Assembly: GCF_006475605.1 (NCBI RefSeq)
Contig: NZ_SSBC01000010.1
Coordinates: 124,001 to 188,000 of the forward strand
Direction of reading: 5' to 3'
DNA length: 64,000 nt
From: Asticcacaulis tiandongensis
GTDB lineage: Bacteria; Pseudomonadota; Alphaproteobacteria; Caulobacterales; Caulobacteraceae
Numbering within the stretch: the stretch's first letter is position 1; every line of letters begins with the position of its first letter. This document shows, piece by piece, positions 8,417 to 16,781 of this stretch. A program made the translations under genes and the position numbers. The notes beneath the pieces are model-generated. The model was not told the origin of the DNA. It worked only from the letters and a program-made list of their open reading frames with translations, and did not search any database.

Positions 8417-9181
8417 TCAGGCGATAAAGTCGCCATTGCGGAAAATGGCAGAACTGTCAGGTGGAAGCGGTGTCCACATCTCATCGTGGGTCAGGGGCTG
8501 GGTGGCGATGACGCTGACGCGATCGTCTGGGGTGGTCTCGGTTGAAAAATCAACCTTGAGGTCTTCGTCAATGAGCGAGGCTGTGCCGAAAGGGGCCTGA
8601 CGCGTGATATAGCAGAGCTTTTTCGAGCAACTGGCGTAAAGCGAACGCCCGTCCGTCAGCAGCGCATTGAATACACCCATCTGCCGCAGCACGTGGAACA
8701 AGCGTTTGATTTCCTTATCGAGCGTGGCCGCAGACGGATAATCCGTATAGGTGCGGCACAGCTGATCTATGATCCAGCAGAAGGCATGTTCGGAATCGGT
8801 CGTGCCAATGGGGCGGAAAAAGCTTAAGGGGAGGGCTTTGATACCCTTAAGCTGGCCGTTATGGGCGAAGGTCCAGGCCCGTCCCCACAGTTCACGGGTA
8901 AAGGGATGCGTGTTTTCCAGCGTCACGCGCCCGCGATTGGCCTTACGGACATGCGCAATAACCGTACGACTTTTGATGGGGTAGTTTTTCATCAGCTGCG
9001 CCAGTTCGGAACCGGCGCTGGCATTGGGTTCGTGAAAGGACCGGCAGCCCTTTTGCTCATAGAAGCTGATGCCCCAGCCGTCCTTGTGCGGGCCGGTCTC
9101 GCCGCCGCGTTTGGCGAGCGCCGAAAAGGAAAAACGGATATCCGTCGGGACATTGGCACTCATGCCCAAAAGTTCGCACAT
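8417..9181 (-). CDS. Class II glutamine amidotransferase (YafJ-like)
   Basis: A 254-residue protein that begins MCELLGMS, placing the N-terminal nucleophile Cys2 of Ntn-type amidotransferases after Met removal. The glutaminase fold continues with GWGISFYE and the HVRKANRGRV and HNGQLKG segments, as in the GATase_4/YafJ family. No synthetase domain is fused, so the ammonia acceptor is unknown. Family members are often annotated as putative glutamine amidotransferases, and some act in gamma-glutamyl removal pathways. It is the first gene of a probable two-gene operon with the quinone reductase. Confidence 0.85.
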   Translation of the reverse strand: MCELLGMSANVPTDIRFSFSALAKRGGETGPHKDGWGISFYEQKGCRSFHEPNASAGSELAQLMKNYPIKSRTVIAHVRKANRGRVTLENTHPFTRELWGRAWTFAHNGQLKGIKALPLSFFRPIGTTDSEHAFCWIIDQLCRTYTDYPSAATLDKEIKRLFHVLRQMGVFNALLTDGRSLYASCSKKLCYITRQAPFGTASLIDEDLKVDFSTETTPDDRVSVIATQPLTHDEMWTPLPPDSSAIFRNGDFIA

Positions 9182-9348
9182 AGAAATCTGTACCGTCAGA
9201 GGTGGGTTATCGCCTTATTGATGACGGTTTCAGAAGGGGTAAGCAAGCGATCATACTCACAAAAGCGGCATAAAGTGCGCTTGTCATTGCCACCTTATAT
9301 TTATGTGATTACCAATAACGCCGTTCACACGCATTTAAGGAGCTACCT

Positions 9349-9783
9349 ATGAAACGCACAGCAACGGCGCAATGGCGCGGCGATGGCCAGACCGGCGCAG
9401 GCACACTTTCGACCCAGAGTGGTGTCTTCAACGCCCAACCTTACAGCTTCAAAACCCGCTTTGGTGACGAAGACGGTAAGGCGGGGACAAACCCTGAGGA
9501 ACTGATCGCCGCCGCCCATGCGGGTTGTTTCACCATGGCCCTGTCGTTTGCGCTGGCTAAGGCTGGCTTTACAGCAGAGTTGCTTGAAACCGCCGCCGAT
9601 GTGGAGATTCAACCCTCTGATGGCGGGTTTTCGATCACCGGCATTACCCTGAAGCTCAAGGCCAATATCCCGGGTATCGATCAGGCGCAATTTGACGAAC
9701 TGGCTAAGGGTGCCAAGGAAAACTGTCCTATCTCAAAGGCCTTGTCGGCGGTGCCGATTACACTTGAGGCCAGTCTGGCCTAG
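9349..9783 (+). CDS. osmC: OsmC-family organic hydroperoxide reductase
   Basis: A 144-residue OsmC-type peroxidase. The two redox cysteines are in AAAHAGCFTM (C60) and in NCPISKAL (C126), and an arginine (R37) sits where the catalytic arginine is expected. The family reduces organic hydroperoxides with thiol donors. AAGGAG precedes the ATG. The protein is closer to OsmC than to Ohr by its KRTATAQWRGDG start. A terminator and repeat R3 follow, so it appears monocistronic. Confidence 0.9.
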   Translation: MKRTATAQWRGDGQTGAGTLSTQSGVFNAQPYSFKTRFGDEDGKAGTNPEELIAAAHAGCFTMALSFALAKAGFTAELLETAADVEIQPSDGGFSITGITLKLKANIPGIDQAQFDELAKGAKENCPISKALSAVPITLEASLA

Positions 9784-9810
9784 GGATTTATCTTTCTTCG
9801 CCATAAGACA

Positions 9811-9881
9811 GAAGACACCCCATCCGTTTATGACATCGGGCGATGTCAAAACCACCTTCCCCAACAAGGTAGGGAAGTATG
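9811..9881 (+). repeat. Two-hairpin intergenic repeat, copy R3 (subtype B)
   Basis: It begins GAAGACACCCCATCC and ends AGGGAAGTATG. Hairpin I is TGACATC-GGGC-GATGTCA. Hairpin II is the CTTCCC / GGGAAG variant shared with R2 but with an imperfect inner part. It sits just after osmC and before the osmC terminator hairpin. Confidence 0.75.
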
Positions 9882-9889
9882 ATAGCCTA

Positions 9890-9917
9890 AAAGCCCCTGT
9901 TGTAAGGCAGGGGCTTT
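9890..9917 (+). terminator. Rho-independent terminator after osmC
   Basis: AAAGCCCCTG and CAGGGGCTTT pair around a loop of about 8 bases and are followed by ATTCTT. The T run is short but the stem is strong. Confidence 0.7.
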
Positions 9918-10002
9918 ATTCTTGCATCATAACCTGATGACAACGTTATCAGCGCATGTTAGGCCGAAGAAAACAAGAAGAGAAACAAGTGAGGAAAATG
10001 AT

Positions 10003-10938
10003 ATGCGTCGCAAGGCTTATGTTATAACCGGATGCCTTTTTTTACTTGCAGGCGGGATAAATGCGCAGGCGCAATCGCTTGAGGAACTGACGAAAAACGA
10101 TCCGCCTTTCGTGGCCCAGACCCTTGAGCTCAGGGGCGTGCCTGAACCGGCCGGTGAGGCGATTAGTCTGTTTAACGGGACTGATCTGAAGGACTGGGAG
10201 CAGTGGCTGGGCTATCCCGATGCGGCCCAGACCTATCAGGCCGATCATGCCCCAGCCATTGGCCGCGTCGATAGTCCCGCGATGTTTACGGTGGTTAAGG
10301 AAGACGGCGAACCGGCCTTACGGGTGGATGGTGCGATCTGGGGATCGCTGGTGCACACGGGCGATTACAGCAACTATCACCTGCGGCTTGAATATAAATG
10401 GAGCGGGGTGCGTCATGCGCCGCGCCTTAATGAGCCGGAAAATAACGGGCTTTTGTATCATTCGCATGGGCCACATGGCGCGGTATGGGGCACTTGGATG
10501 GCCTCGGTGGAATATGAGATCATGTACGGTTCAACCGGCATGATTGTGCCGGTGGGTAAGGGGCTGAGTGTGACGACGACCGTGGCTCGCGATGAGAGCA
10601 TCATCGACCCGAAGCGGCGCTTTATGCTGGGTGGGCTGGAATCTCAGGCGGTAGGTAATACGGCGGTTTGGAACATCGAGAACGGGTCCGATGCCGAAAA
10701 ACCGGTCGGAGAATGGAATGTGCTTGATCTCTATGTCTATGGTGACAAATCCGTGCACGTCCTGAATGGTGTGCCGGTGATGCAGGCATGGAACCTCTGT
10801 GCGCCGGATGAGGCCGGTGTCTGTCAGCCCTTAACGCATGGACGCATTCAGTTGCAGTCGGAAGGGGCGGAAACCTTCTTCCGGCGGATGGTTCTGACGC
10901 CGATTGAAGGATTGCCCGAGATACGTGTTCGCGACTAG
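10003..10938 (+). CDS. Secreted DUF1080 (3-keto-disaccharide hydrolase-like) protein
   Basis: A 311-residue protein with a signal peptide (about residues 1-23, ending INAQAQ). A DUF1080 concanavalin-like beta-sandwich follows, with the typical ISLFNGTDLKDWEQW near residue 48 and YSNYHLRLEYKW near residue 125. Some members of this family are 3-keto-glycoside hydrolases or carbohydrate-binding proteins. The ATG at 10003 is chosen because GAGGAA precedes it and it starts the signal peptide; the frame is open upstream to 9922. No sugar-utilisation genes are adjacent, so the substrate is unknown. Confidence 0.85.
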   Translation: MRRKAYVITGCLFLLAGGINAQAQSLEELTKNDPPFVAQTLELRGVPEPAGEAISLFNGTDLKDWEQWLGYPDAAQTYQADHAPAIGRVDSPAMFTVVKEDGEPALRVDGAIWGSLVHTGDYSNYHLRLEYKWSGVRHAPRLNEPENNGLLYHSHGPHGAVWGTWMASVEYEIMYGSTGMIVPVGKGLSVTTTVARDESIIDPKRRFMLGGLESQAVGNTAVWNIENGSDAEKPVGEWNVLDLYVYGDKSVHVLNGVPVMQAWNLCAPDEAGVCQPLTHGRIQLQSEGAETFFRRMVLTPIEGLPEIRVRD

Positions 10939-11021
10939 CGAACGGCGCGGAATGCCCGAAGAATAAGGGCGAAGATGTCGAGGCTCAGTGTGGCGCGGTT
11001 GGTGACGAGGTGGTCAAACAT
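10935..11021 (-). CDS. Possible 28-residue peptide
   Basis: A short minus-strand frame, ATG at 11021, with AAGGA about 9 bases upstream. It encodes an amphipathic peptide with basic residues at the end (...LILRAFRAVR). Its stop overlaps the stop of the DUF1080 gene. It lies 95 bases after the EamA transporter gene on the same strand. I do not recognise the peptide and it may be chance; the ribosome binding site is the main support. Confidence 0.3.
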   Translation of the reverse strand: MFDHLVTNRATLSLDIFALILRAFRAVR

Positions 11022-11116
11022 GGTTTTGTTTCCTTGGATGGCCTGCCTATAGCCGCAAAGCTGTGATCACACAATGTCTATGTTGCGATGCACAATTCAA
11101 TGTGGGTTGTGGATTG

Positions 11117-12058
11117 TTACGTGCGGCGTGACTGGCTACGCTGATCGAGCCATGTATAGAGGGCCACGCCGGTTAGCACCATTGCCGTGCCGATCAGGTC
11201 GGCCAGCGTGATATATTCGCGCAGGATAAGCCCGCTCAAGGCCAGTGTAATCACCGGATTGATGAAACCGATGACGGCATTGGCCTGAGACGAGATGCGC
11301 GCCAGGGCAAAGTTGATCAGATAGCCCGGCAGAACCGTCGCCCCGATTGCCAGTCCCAGACACAGCCAGAACAGTTCCGGTGTAAAGGCGGGTAGTTTCA
11401 GTTCATGCGTCACACCAAAATGCACAAAGGTCGCCAGTGCTGCGCCGATCATGGCCACCGAGGTGAATAGTGATGGTCCCATGCGTTTGATGACCGGCTT
11501 GGCCAGCAGCAGATAAAGCGCGAAGGCCACCGAGGATATGGTGACCCATATGGCACCTGTGACAATCGTATCGCCGCGCACCTGAAGGTCATGGACAAGC
11601 ACATAGGCCAGTCCGGCATAGGAGATACCAAAGGCGCTTAAGGCCAGAGGTTTGATCTTATGGCCAAAGAACATGGCCCCGAGCAGGATGACAAACAGCG
11701 GATAGGTGAACAGGATCAGCCGTTCAAACTGTGGCGTCAGATGTACCAATCCCTCAAAATCCGTATAGCTGGCGAACCAGTAGCCGAGCACACCCACGAA
11801 CAGAGCCTTGACGTACAGGCTCAGGGGCAGGGGGTCGAGGTGGCGTTGCTGATAGCGGGTGATCAGGCCGACTATGACGAAAAACGGCGTGGCCATCAGA
11901 AGGCGAATGGTCAAAAGCGTAATGGCGTCAATATTATAGTCGTATGCCAGCTTGATAAATATGCCTTTGGTGGCAAACAGGAACGATCCGGCAAAGGCCA
12001 GTGCATAGCCGATGAGAAGGTTCAGTCTGTTGCCAGAATTAGACGCAGAGGTGGACAT
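11117..12058 (-). CDS. EamA/DMT-family transporter
   Basis: A 313-residue membrane protein with about ten hydrophobic segments arranged as two EamA repeats (residues 10-150 and 165-305). The pattern is that of drug/metabolite exporters of the RhaT/EamA type. It starts with a GSFLFATKGIFIKLAY segment, typical of the first repeat. The substrate cannot be told from sequence. A basic C-terminal tail faces the cytoplasm. The gene stands alone on the minus strand. Confidence 0.88.
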   Translation of the reverse strand: MSTSASNSGNRLNLLIGYALAFAGSFLFATKGIFIKLAYDYNIDAITLLTIRLLMATPFFVIVGLITRYQQRHLDPLPLSLYVKALFVGVLGYWFASYTDFEGLVHLTPQFERLILFTYPLFVILLGAMFFGHKIKPLALSAFGISYAGLAYVLVHDLQVRGDTIVTGAIWVTISSVAFALYLLLAKPVIKRMGPSLFTSVAMIGAALATFVHFGVTHELKLPAFTPELFWLCLGLAIGATVLPGYLINFALARISSQANAVIGFINPVITLALSGLILREYITLADLIGTAMVLTGVALYTWLDQRSQSRRT

Positions 12059-12159
12059 AGGCCTTCCGTATGCCTGCCGGGTCTGTAAAGCAAGGTGTCT
12101 GTTAAATCGCTTGACTTCGGACGGCGGGACTTTAGGTCTTTAGGGGCGAGGAGTGGGGA

Positions 12160-12750
12160 ATGAAAACCTTAGGTATATTAGCTGTTTTTGCGTATGGCCT
12201 GCTGGCCGCTCAGGTTCAGGCGCAGCCTGTCGATATGGCCCTGTGCCAATGGCATCCGGAAACCCACGCCTATATGCATAGGCCGAATGCCGGCTATTAT
12301 AAGGAAGAACGCCTCACTGTGCCTTCCGGATACGAAGGGGTGCGGATCGAGGGCCAGTTCAGAACCCTGAAGTCGCATCCTAACTGGTCGCCGGGCGTAG
12401 CGCTGATCTTTGATGTCGGCCCGTCAGCCAGCTATATTCTCCGCTTTAGGCGTCCGAAGGGGGAAGTATCCATGCAGGTGGAGACGGAGTTGTGGGCAAA
12501 TGGCGAGAAGATTGCGGAACATGTTTTCAGCCATCGTCAGGATATGAAGGCGGACTTCAGAGCTGATGTTCTGTGGAATGTCTATGGAGACGTCAGTTTG
12601 AAACTTTATACGGGTAAAAAGGCATTTAACGGCCCCTATGAGGTGCAAAACCATAGTCTGGGCATGGCCACTAACTTACAGGTCGTGTCATCGACTGCGG
12701 ATGTAAAAATAAAATCCCTGCGCTTCGGGCGGGTATGCACGCCCATTTAG
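12160..12750 (+). CDS. Secreted protein of unknown function
   Basis: A 196-residue protein with a clear signal peptide (about residues 1-21, ending QVQAQP) and AGGAG a few bases before the ATG. The mature part is rich in alternating hydrophobic and aromatic residues, which suggests a beta-sandwich. It has two cysteines at the ends (C29 and about C192) that could form a disulfide. I do not recognise the family. It stands between a divergent EamA gene and rpoZ and is not clearly part of an operon. Confidence 0.7.
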   Translation: MKTLGILAVFAYGLLAAQVQAQPVDMALCQWHPETHAYMHRPNAGYYKEERLTVPSGYEGVRIEGQFRTLKSHPNWSPGVALIFDVGPSASYILRFRRPKGEVSMQVETELWANGEKIAEHVFSHRQDMKADFRADVLWNVYGDVSLKLYTGKKAFNGPYEVQNHSLGMATNLQVVSSTADVKIKSLRFGRVCTPI

Positions 12751-12772
12751 GATGCAAGGAAGTTCTTGTATT

Positions 12773-12825
12773 TTAGCGGCGCTGATTGTAAGGAAAACGC
12801 AGCACAGGACTTGATGCGCCGCTAA
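12773..12825. other. Long-loop palindrome upstream of rpoZ
   Basis: TTAGCGGCGC (12773-12782) and GCGCCGCTAA (12816-12825) are perfect 10-base complements with a 33-base loop. The structure lies 56 bases ahead of the rpoZ start and after the unknown secreted gene. It could end the upstream transcript or act as a leader structure; no T run follows. Confidence 0.5.
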
Positions 12826-12881
12826 GCCGATGGGGTTGCCCTGCCGGTTGCGGTGTTATTGTCATTTTTACAGAGGTTTTT

Positions 12882-13241
12882 ATGGCGCGCGTTACCGTCG
12901 AAGATTGCATCGATAAGGTCGATAACCGTTTCAATCTGGTGTTGCTGGCCGCTCATCGCGCCCGCGCCATTTCGTCGGGAGCGTCCTTGCTGCTCGACCG
13001 CGACAATGACAAGAATCCGGTTGTGGCCCTGCGCGAAATCGCCGATGAGGTGCTGCCGCCGGAAACCCTGACCGAAAGCCTGATTGCCAGCCTGCAACGC
13101 GTCGATGAACGCACGGAAGCTGAGGAAGAGGCTGAAACCCTCGCCCTGCTGGCTGATCCGCAACATCAGCAAATGTCGGAATCGGAACTGATCCGCGCTT
13201 TGCAGTCGGATCGTGACGGTGGTCAGGAAGAGCGCTACTAG
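12882..13241 (+). CDS. rpoZ: RNA polymerase omega subunit
   Basis: A 119-residue omega subunit starting [20 protein letters not shown], the standard N-terminus. The conserved core is at residues 1-70, and an acidic alphaproteobacterial tail follows. Omega assists assembly of the beta' subunit and contributes to the ppGpp site of RNA polymerase. It lies directly before the RelA/SpoT gene, a pairing common in bacteria that joins the alarmone maker to one of its targets. A terminator stands between the two genes, so they have at least partly separate transcripts. Confidence 0.96.
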   Translation: MARVTVEDCIDKVDNRFNLVLLAAHRARAISSGASLLLDRDNDKNPVVALREIADEVLPPETLTESLIASLQRVDERTEAEEEAETLALLADPQHQQMSESELIRALQSDRDGGQEERY

Positions 13242-13268
13242 GCTTTGGCCTGTATTAAGCCGAAATTC

Positions 13269-13300
13269 AAACCGCGCTGCCGTAGGGTGGCGCGGTTTTT
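13269..13300 (+). terminator. Rho-independent terminator after rpoZ
   Basis: AAACCGCGC and GCGCGGTTT pair around a 12-base loop and are followed by a T run (GGTTTTTCG). It lies 28 bases after the rpoZ stop. Confidence 0.85.
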
Positions 13301-13435
13301 CGTGCCTTTTTGTAAGTCTTCACAAGATATTTTGTAGCTAAGACGGGCGGTTGGGCGTAAGCTTCCTATATATCTTAGGGTGAGGCGGTCTGGACGGACG
13401 CGCACGCCTCGGAATTTTGAGTGGCGGCAGGTGAG

Positions 13436-15862
13436 ATGAGTAGTGAAGGCCAAACCGGTGTAGCAGGCTATCTGACGGAATCGAACGATCCGCCAAAGGT
13501 GCCGCCCGGCTTCCCGCCTGAGAAACCCAATGAGGAAGAACCGGCACCACCGCCGGAAACGCCGCCCATTGATCCGCCCAGCGAGACGCCGCCGATAACC
13601 CCGCCAGCGGAAACGCCGCCCATTTCGCCGCCGACGGAAATTCCGCCGCCTATGGACGCGCCTCAAATCTCAAAGACTGAAGAAAAAAAACCGGCACCGC
13701 GCCGGTTTTTACGTCAAATGGAACTGCTTGAAAAAGTGGCGGCCTATGATCCGACCATGGATGAGGCGACACTCAATCGCGCCTATGTCTATGCCATGCG
13801 TATGCACGGCGCACAGTTGCGGGCTTCGGGTGATCCCTATTTCGCGCACCCGATTGAGGTTGCGGGTATCCTGACGGACTATAAGCTGGATACGGCGGCC
13901 ATTGTCACCGCACTGCTGCACGATACCATCGAAGATACGCCCGCTACGCATGAGGAAATCGCCTCTTTGTTTGGTGAGGAAATTGCCGAACTGGTCGAGG
14001 GCGTGACCAAGCTGACGCGGCTTGAGCTTCAGTCGGAATACACCAAGCAATCGGAAAACCTGCGCAAGTTCATTCTGGCTATCTCAAAGGATGTACGGGT
14101 GCTGCTGGTCAAGCTGGCTGACCGTCTGCATAATATGCGCACCCTGCAGTTTGTGCCGGAACACAAGCGTGAGCGCATTTCGCGCGAAACACTTGAGGTC
14201 TATGCCCCTCTGGCGCGTCAGATCGGTTGTAACCGCATTGCGACCGAACTTGAGGAACTGGCCTTCAGCTTTATCAATCCGCGTGGCCTTGAGGCGATTA
14301 CCCACCGTCTGGTGGAAATGCGCACCCACAAAGGGCAGGCCATTTCCGAAATTGCCCGCGACATTGGCCTGCATCTGTCTGAGGCTGGTATCAGGGCGCG
14401 TGTGTCGGGACGTGAGAAATCACCCTATTCGATCTGGAAGAAGTTGCAGCGAAAATCCATCGGCTTTTCGCAACTTTCGGATATCTATGCCTTTCGGGTG
14501 ATCGTCGACAGCGAAGACGATTGCTATCGCGCCCTTGGGGTGCTGCACCGCGCCTGGCCGTGCGTGCAGGAACGCTTCAAGGACTTCATATCGACGCCCA
14601 AGAGCAATAACTATCAGTCCCTGCATACGACCGTCATCGGCCATAAGGGCACGCGGATCGAAATGCAGATTCGCACCGAAGACATGGACCGTGTTGCCGA
14701 AGAAGGTCTGGCGGCGCACTGGGGCTACAAGAATCAGTCCTATGGCTTCGATGAAGAAGCGGCGACAAAGGATGGCCGTAACCCGATCAACTCTTTGCGC
14801 AATATCGTTCAGATCGTAGAAAGCGGCGGCGATTCGGAAGAATGGGTTGAACATGCGAAGCTTGAGATGTTCCTCGATCAGGTCTTCTGTTTTACGCCCA
14901 AGGGCCGTCTGATTTCGTTGCCACGGGGGGCTATGCCGCTTGATTTTGCCTTTGCGGTGCATACTGAGGTTGGTGAAACGGCAATTGGTGCGATCATTAA
15001 CGGAGAACACAAACCCCTGCGTAGCGTACTGCAAAACGGTGATCAGGTCGAAATCATCAGCGGGGTTGAATCGCGTGTTAATCCGGATTGGCTTTCTCTG
15101 ACCATTACCGGTCGGGCGCGGTCGGCCATTCGTCGCCATATCCGCCAGACGCAAAAAGAAGATTTTATCCGTCTGGGGCGCGCTTCGATTGAACGGACGT
15201 CGGCGCAGATTGACAAGTCCATCACCGATATAAGCTGGCGTCCGGCGCTGGAGCGTTTTCAGGTCCAGACCGAAGACGAGCTTTATGAACTGGTCGGGCG
15301 CGGCAAGATTCCGACGCTTAAGGTGCTTGAGGTTCTGTTCCCCGGCCTGAAGCTGCCCGCCACCCTGACGACCGACGCCCTGAGCCGTATCAAGGACGGC
15401 GACGACATGGGCAACTTTGTACGCGGTCAGGCCCTGAAGCCGCATCAGAAGGTGTGGTTCTCGAAGTGCTGTACGCCGGTGCCGGGCGATCGCATTGTCG
15501 GTATTGTCGATGGCGACGACGTGCATGTCCATTCTATCGAATGTGATACGCTTGAGGCCTTTGAAGGCCACAAGGAGGCGTGGATCGATCTGCAATGGAC
15601 GCTTAATGCCGAAAAGAACACCATTTCGACGGCGCGTCTCCGGGCGAGCATTCGTAATAATCCGGGGGTTCTGGGGCAGGTCTGTGGCCTGATCGGGGAG
15701 GCCAAGGGCAATATCGTCAATATTCATCTGGCCGATCAACAGGTGGACTTCATTGATGCCCGCTTTGACATCGAGGTAATGGATGCCCGACATCTGGCCA
15801 ATATCATTGCCGCTATTCGCACCTGTCCGTCGGTTGAAGGTGTCGAACGCGTTCGGGGCTAG
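13436..15862 (+). CDS. rsh: Bifunctional (p)ppGpp synthetase/hydrolase (RelA/SpoT, Rsh)
   Basis: An 808-residue enzyme that makes and degrades the alarmone (p)ppGpp. The hydrolase HD domain is intact (HD at 162-163 in LLHDTIED). The synthetase lies at about 320-430 and carries an RFKD motif (380-383), the RxKD type of bifunctional enzymes. A TGS domain, a zinc-finger-like region (KCCTPVPGD) and a C-terminal ACT domain follow. Relatives normally begin near the segment RRFLRQ; here about 88 extra residues precede it, including a proline-rich repeat (about 19-76, with ETPPIxPP recurring). ATG 13436 follows an AGGTGAG; GTG 13421 is an alternative start. A terminator-like hairpin lies inside codons 84-92. 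Confidence 0.95.
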   Translation: MSSEGQTGVAGYLTESNDPPKVPPGFPPEKPNEEEPAPPPETPPIDPPSETPPITPPAETPPISPPTEIPPPMDAPQISKTEEKKPAPRRFLRQMELLEKVAAYDPTMDEATLNRAYVYAMRMHGAQLRASGDPYFAHPIEVAGILTDYKLDTAAIVTALLHDTIEDTPATHEEIASLFGEEIAELVEGVTKLTRLELQSEYTKQSENLRKFILAISKDVRVLLVKLADRLHNMRTLQFVPEHKRERISRETLEVYAPLARQIGCNRIATELEELAFSFINPRGLEAITHRLVEMRTHKGQAISEIARDIGLHLSEAGIRARVSGREKSPYSIWKKLQRKSIGFSQLSDIYAFRVIVDSEDDCYRALGVLHRAWPCVQERFKDFISTPKSNNYQSLHTTVIGHKGTRIEMQIRTEDMDRVAEEGLAAHWGYKNQSYGFDEEAATKDGRNPINSLRNIVQIVESGGDSEEWVEHAKLEMFLDQVFCFTPKGRLISLPRGAMPLDFAFAVHTEVGETAIGAIINGEHKPLRSVLQNGDQVEIISGVESRVNPDWLSLTITGRARSAIRRHIRQTQKEDFIRLGRASIERTSAQIDKSITDISWRPALERFQVQTEDELYELVGRGKIPTLKVLEVLFPGLKLPATLTTDALSRIKDGDDMGNFVRGQALKPHQKVWFSKCCTPVPGDRIVGIVDGDDVHVHSIECDTLEAFEGHKEAWIDLQWTLNAEKNTISTARLRASIRNNPGVLGQVCGLIGEAKGNIVNIHLADQQVDFIDARFDIEVMDARHLANIIAAIRTCPSVEGVERVRG
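13686..13710 (+). terminator. Terminator-like hairpin inside the rsh coding sequence
   Basis: AAAAACCGGC-ACCGC-GCCGGTTTTT is a perfect 10-bp stem with a 5-base loop and a five-T end. It lies at the junction of the proline-rich extension and the conserved enzyme. It looks like a genuine intrinsic terminator in form, although the same bases encode the conserved PRRFLR residues. Whether it acts on transcription is unknown. Confidence 0.5.
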
Positions 15863-16190
15863 GCAGGCAGGGTCTTAGACCCTGCCCCCGATTGCCCCTA
15901 GGTGTGAAACCTCGTCCATTCCGATATCACATTGCATCTTACCTGTGGCGTGAGCGTACAGGGGCATAGGGTCAACGATGGATGAGTAAGTCACGCCATA
16001 AGACAAAAAAAAGTGCTAGATGTCGTCATTTACAAAGGAAGACGCCTCACACCTCCGGTCAATCGGGTGCAGGGGCTTTTGTGAGGCGCTACCGCTTCGC
16101 TGCTTGAGCGCGCTAGCCCTGCTGAAAGGCGTTGCGTCTGCGGCGCGGCTTGGGGTAAAGGAAAGCGCTGTTAGTTAAGGAATCTGCCGC
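15863..16190 (+). other. 328-base gap before pyrE with leader hairpins
   Basis: No gene is visible. A strong hairpin (GGCAGGGTC-TTA-GACCCTGCC, 15867-15887) directly after rsh probably ends its transcript, although it lacks a T run. Further down, GCCTCAC (16044-16050) and GTGAGGC (16081-16087) could pair in the leader of the pyrE operon. The promoter for the long pyrE-recO chain probably lies here, but I cannot place it. Confidence 0.45.
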
Positions 16191-16781
16191 ATGACCTCTG
16201 AAGACGTAATCAACGAATTTCGCGCCGCCAATGCCCTGCGTGAAGGTCATTTCGTTCTCTCAAGTGGTCTTCATAGCCCGTTGTTCCTGCAAAAGAATCT
16301 GGTGTTCATGGAGGCGGAGCGCTGCGAGCGCCTGTGTAAGGCGCTGGCTGAAAAAATTACCGCTGAAGTCGGTCAGGTCGATGTGGCGATTTCACCGGCG
16401 GTCGGCGGTATTATTCCGGGCTATGAGACGGCACGTCACCTGAAGGTGCGCTCGCTTTATGTTGAGCGTGTGGACGGCGAATTCAAGCTGCGTCGCGGGT
16501 TCCATATCGAACCGGGTGAAAAGGTGGTGATGGTAGAAGATATCGTCACTACGGGCCTGTCGTCACGCGAATGTATCGCTGCCATTAAGGCCGCCGGTGG
16601 TGAGGTGGTGGCTGCGGCCTGTATCGTTGACCGTTCGGGGGGTAAGGCCGATGTCGGGGTGCCTTTGATCGCTCTGGCTACCTTAGAGGTGCCCGCTTAT
16701 CCGGCGGATGCCCTGCCGCCTGAGCTGGCGGCGGTTCCGGTTGAAGACCCCGGTTCGCGCCGGATATCGAAAGCCTCCTGA
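16191..16781 (+). CDS. pyrE: Orotate phosphoribosyltransferase
   Basis: A 196-residue enzyme that joins orotate to PRPP in the fifth step of UMP synthesis. The PRPP-binding motif [16 protein letters not shown] lies at about residues 111-126, and the [14 protein letters not shown] segment is typical. AAGGAA precedes the ATG. The stop overlaps the pdxJ start (TGATG), so the two are translationally coupled. It heads a chain of seven genes through recO. Confidence 0.95.
   Translation: MTSEDVINEFRAANALREGHFVLSSGLHSPLFLQKNLVFMEAERCERLCKALAEKITAEVGQVDVAISPAVGGIIPGYETARHLKVRSLYVERVDGEFKLRRGFHIEPGEKVVMVEDIVTTGLSSRECIAAIKAAGGEVVAAACIVDRSGGKADVGVPLIALATLEVPAYPADALPPELAAVPVEDPGSRRISKAS

Noticed and set aside
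14420-15793. 457-codon open frame antisense to the RelA/SpoT gene.
   Set aside because: It is a long shadow of a highly conserved enzyme; codon usage and lack of motifs fit an antisense artefact.
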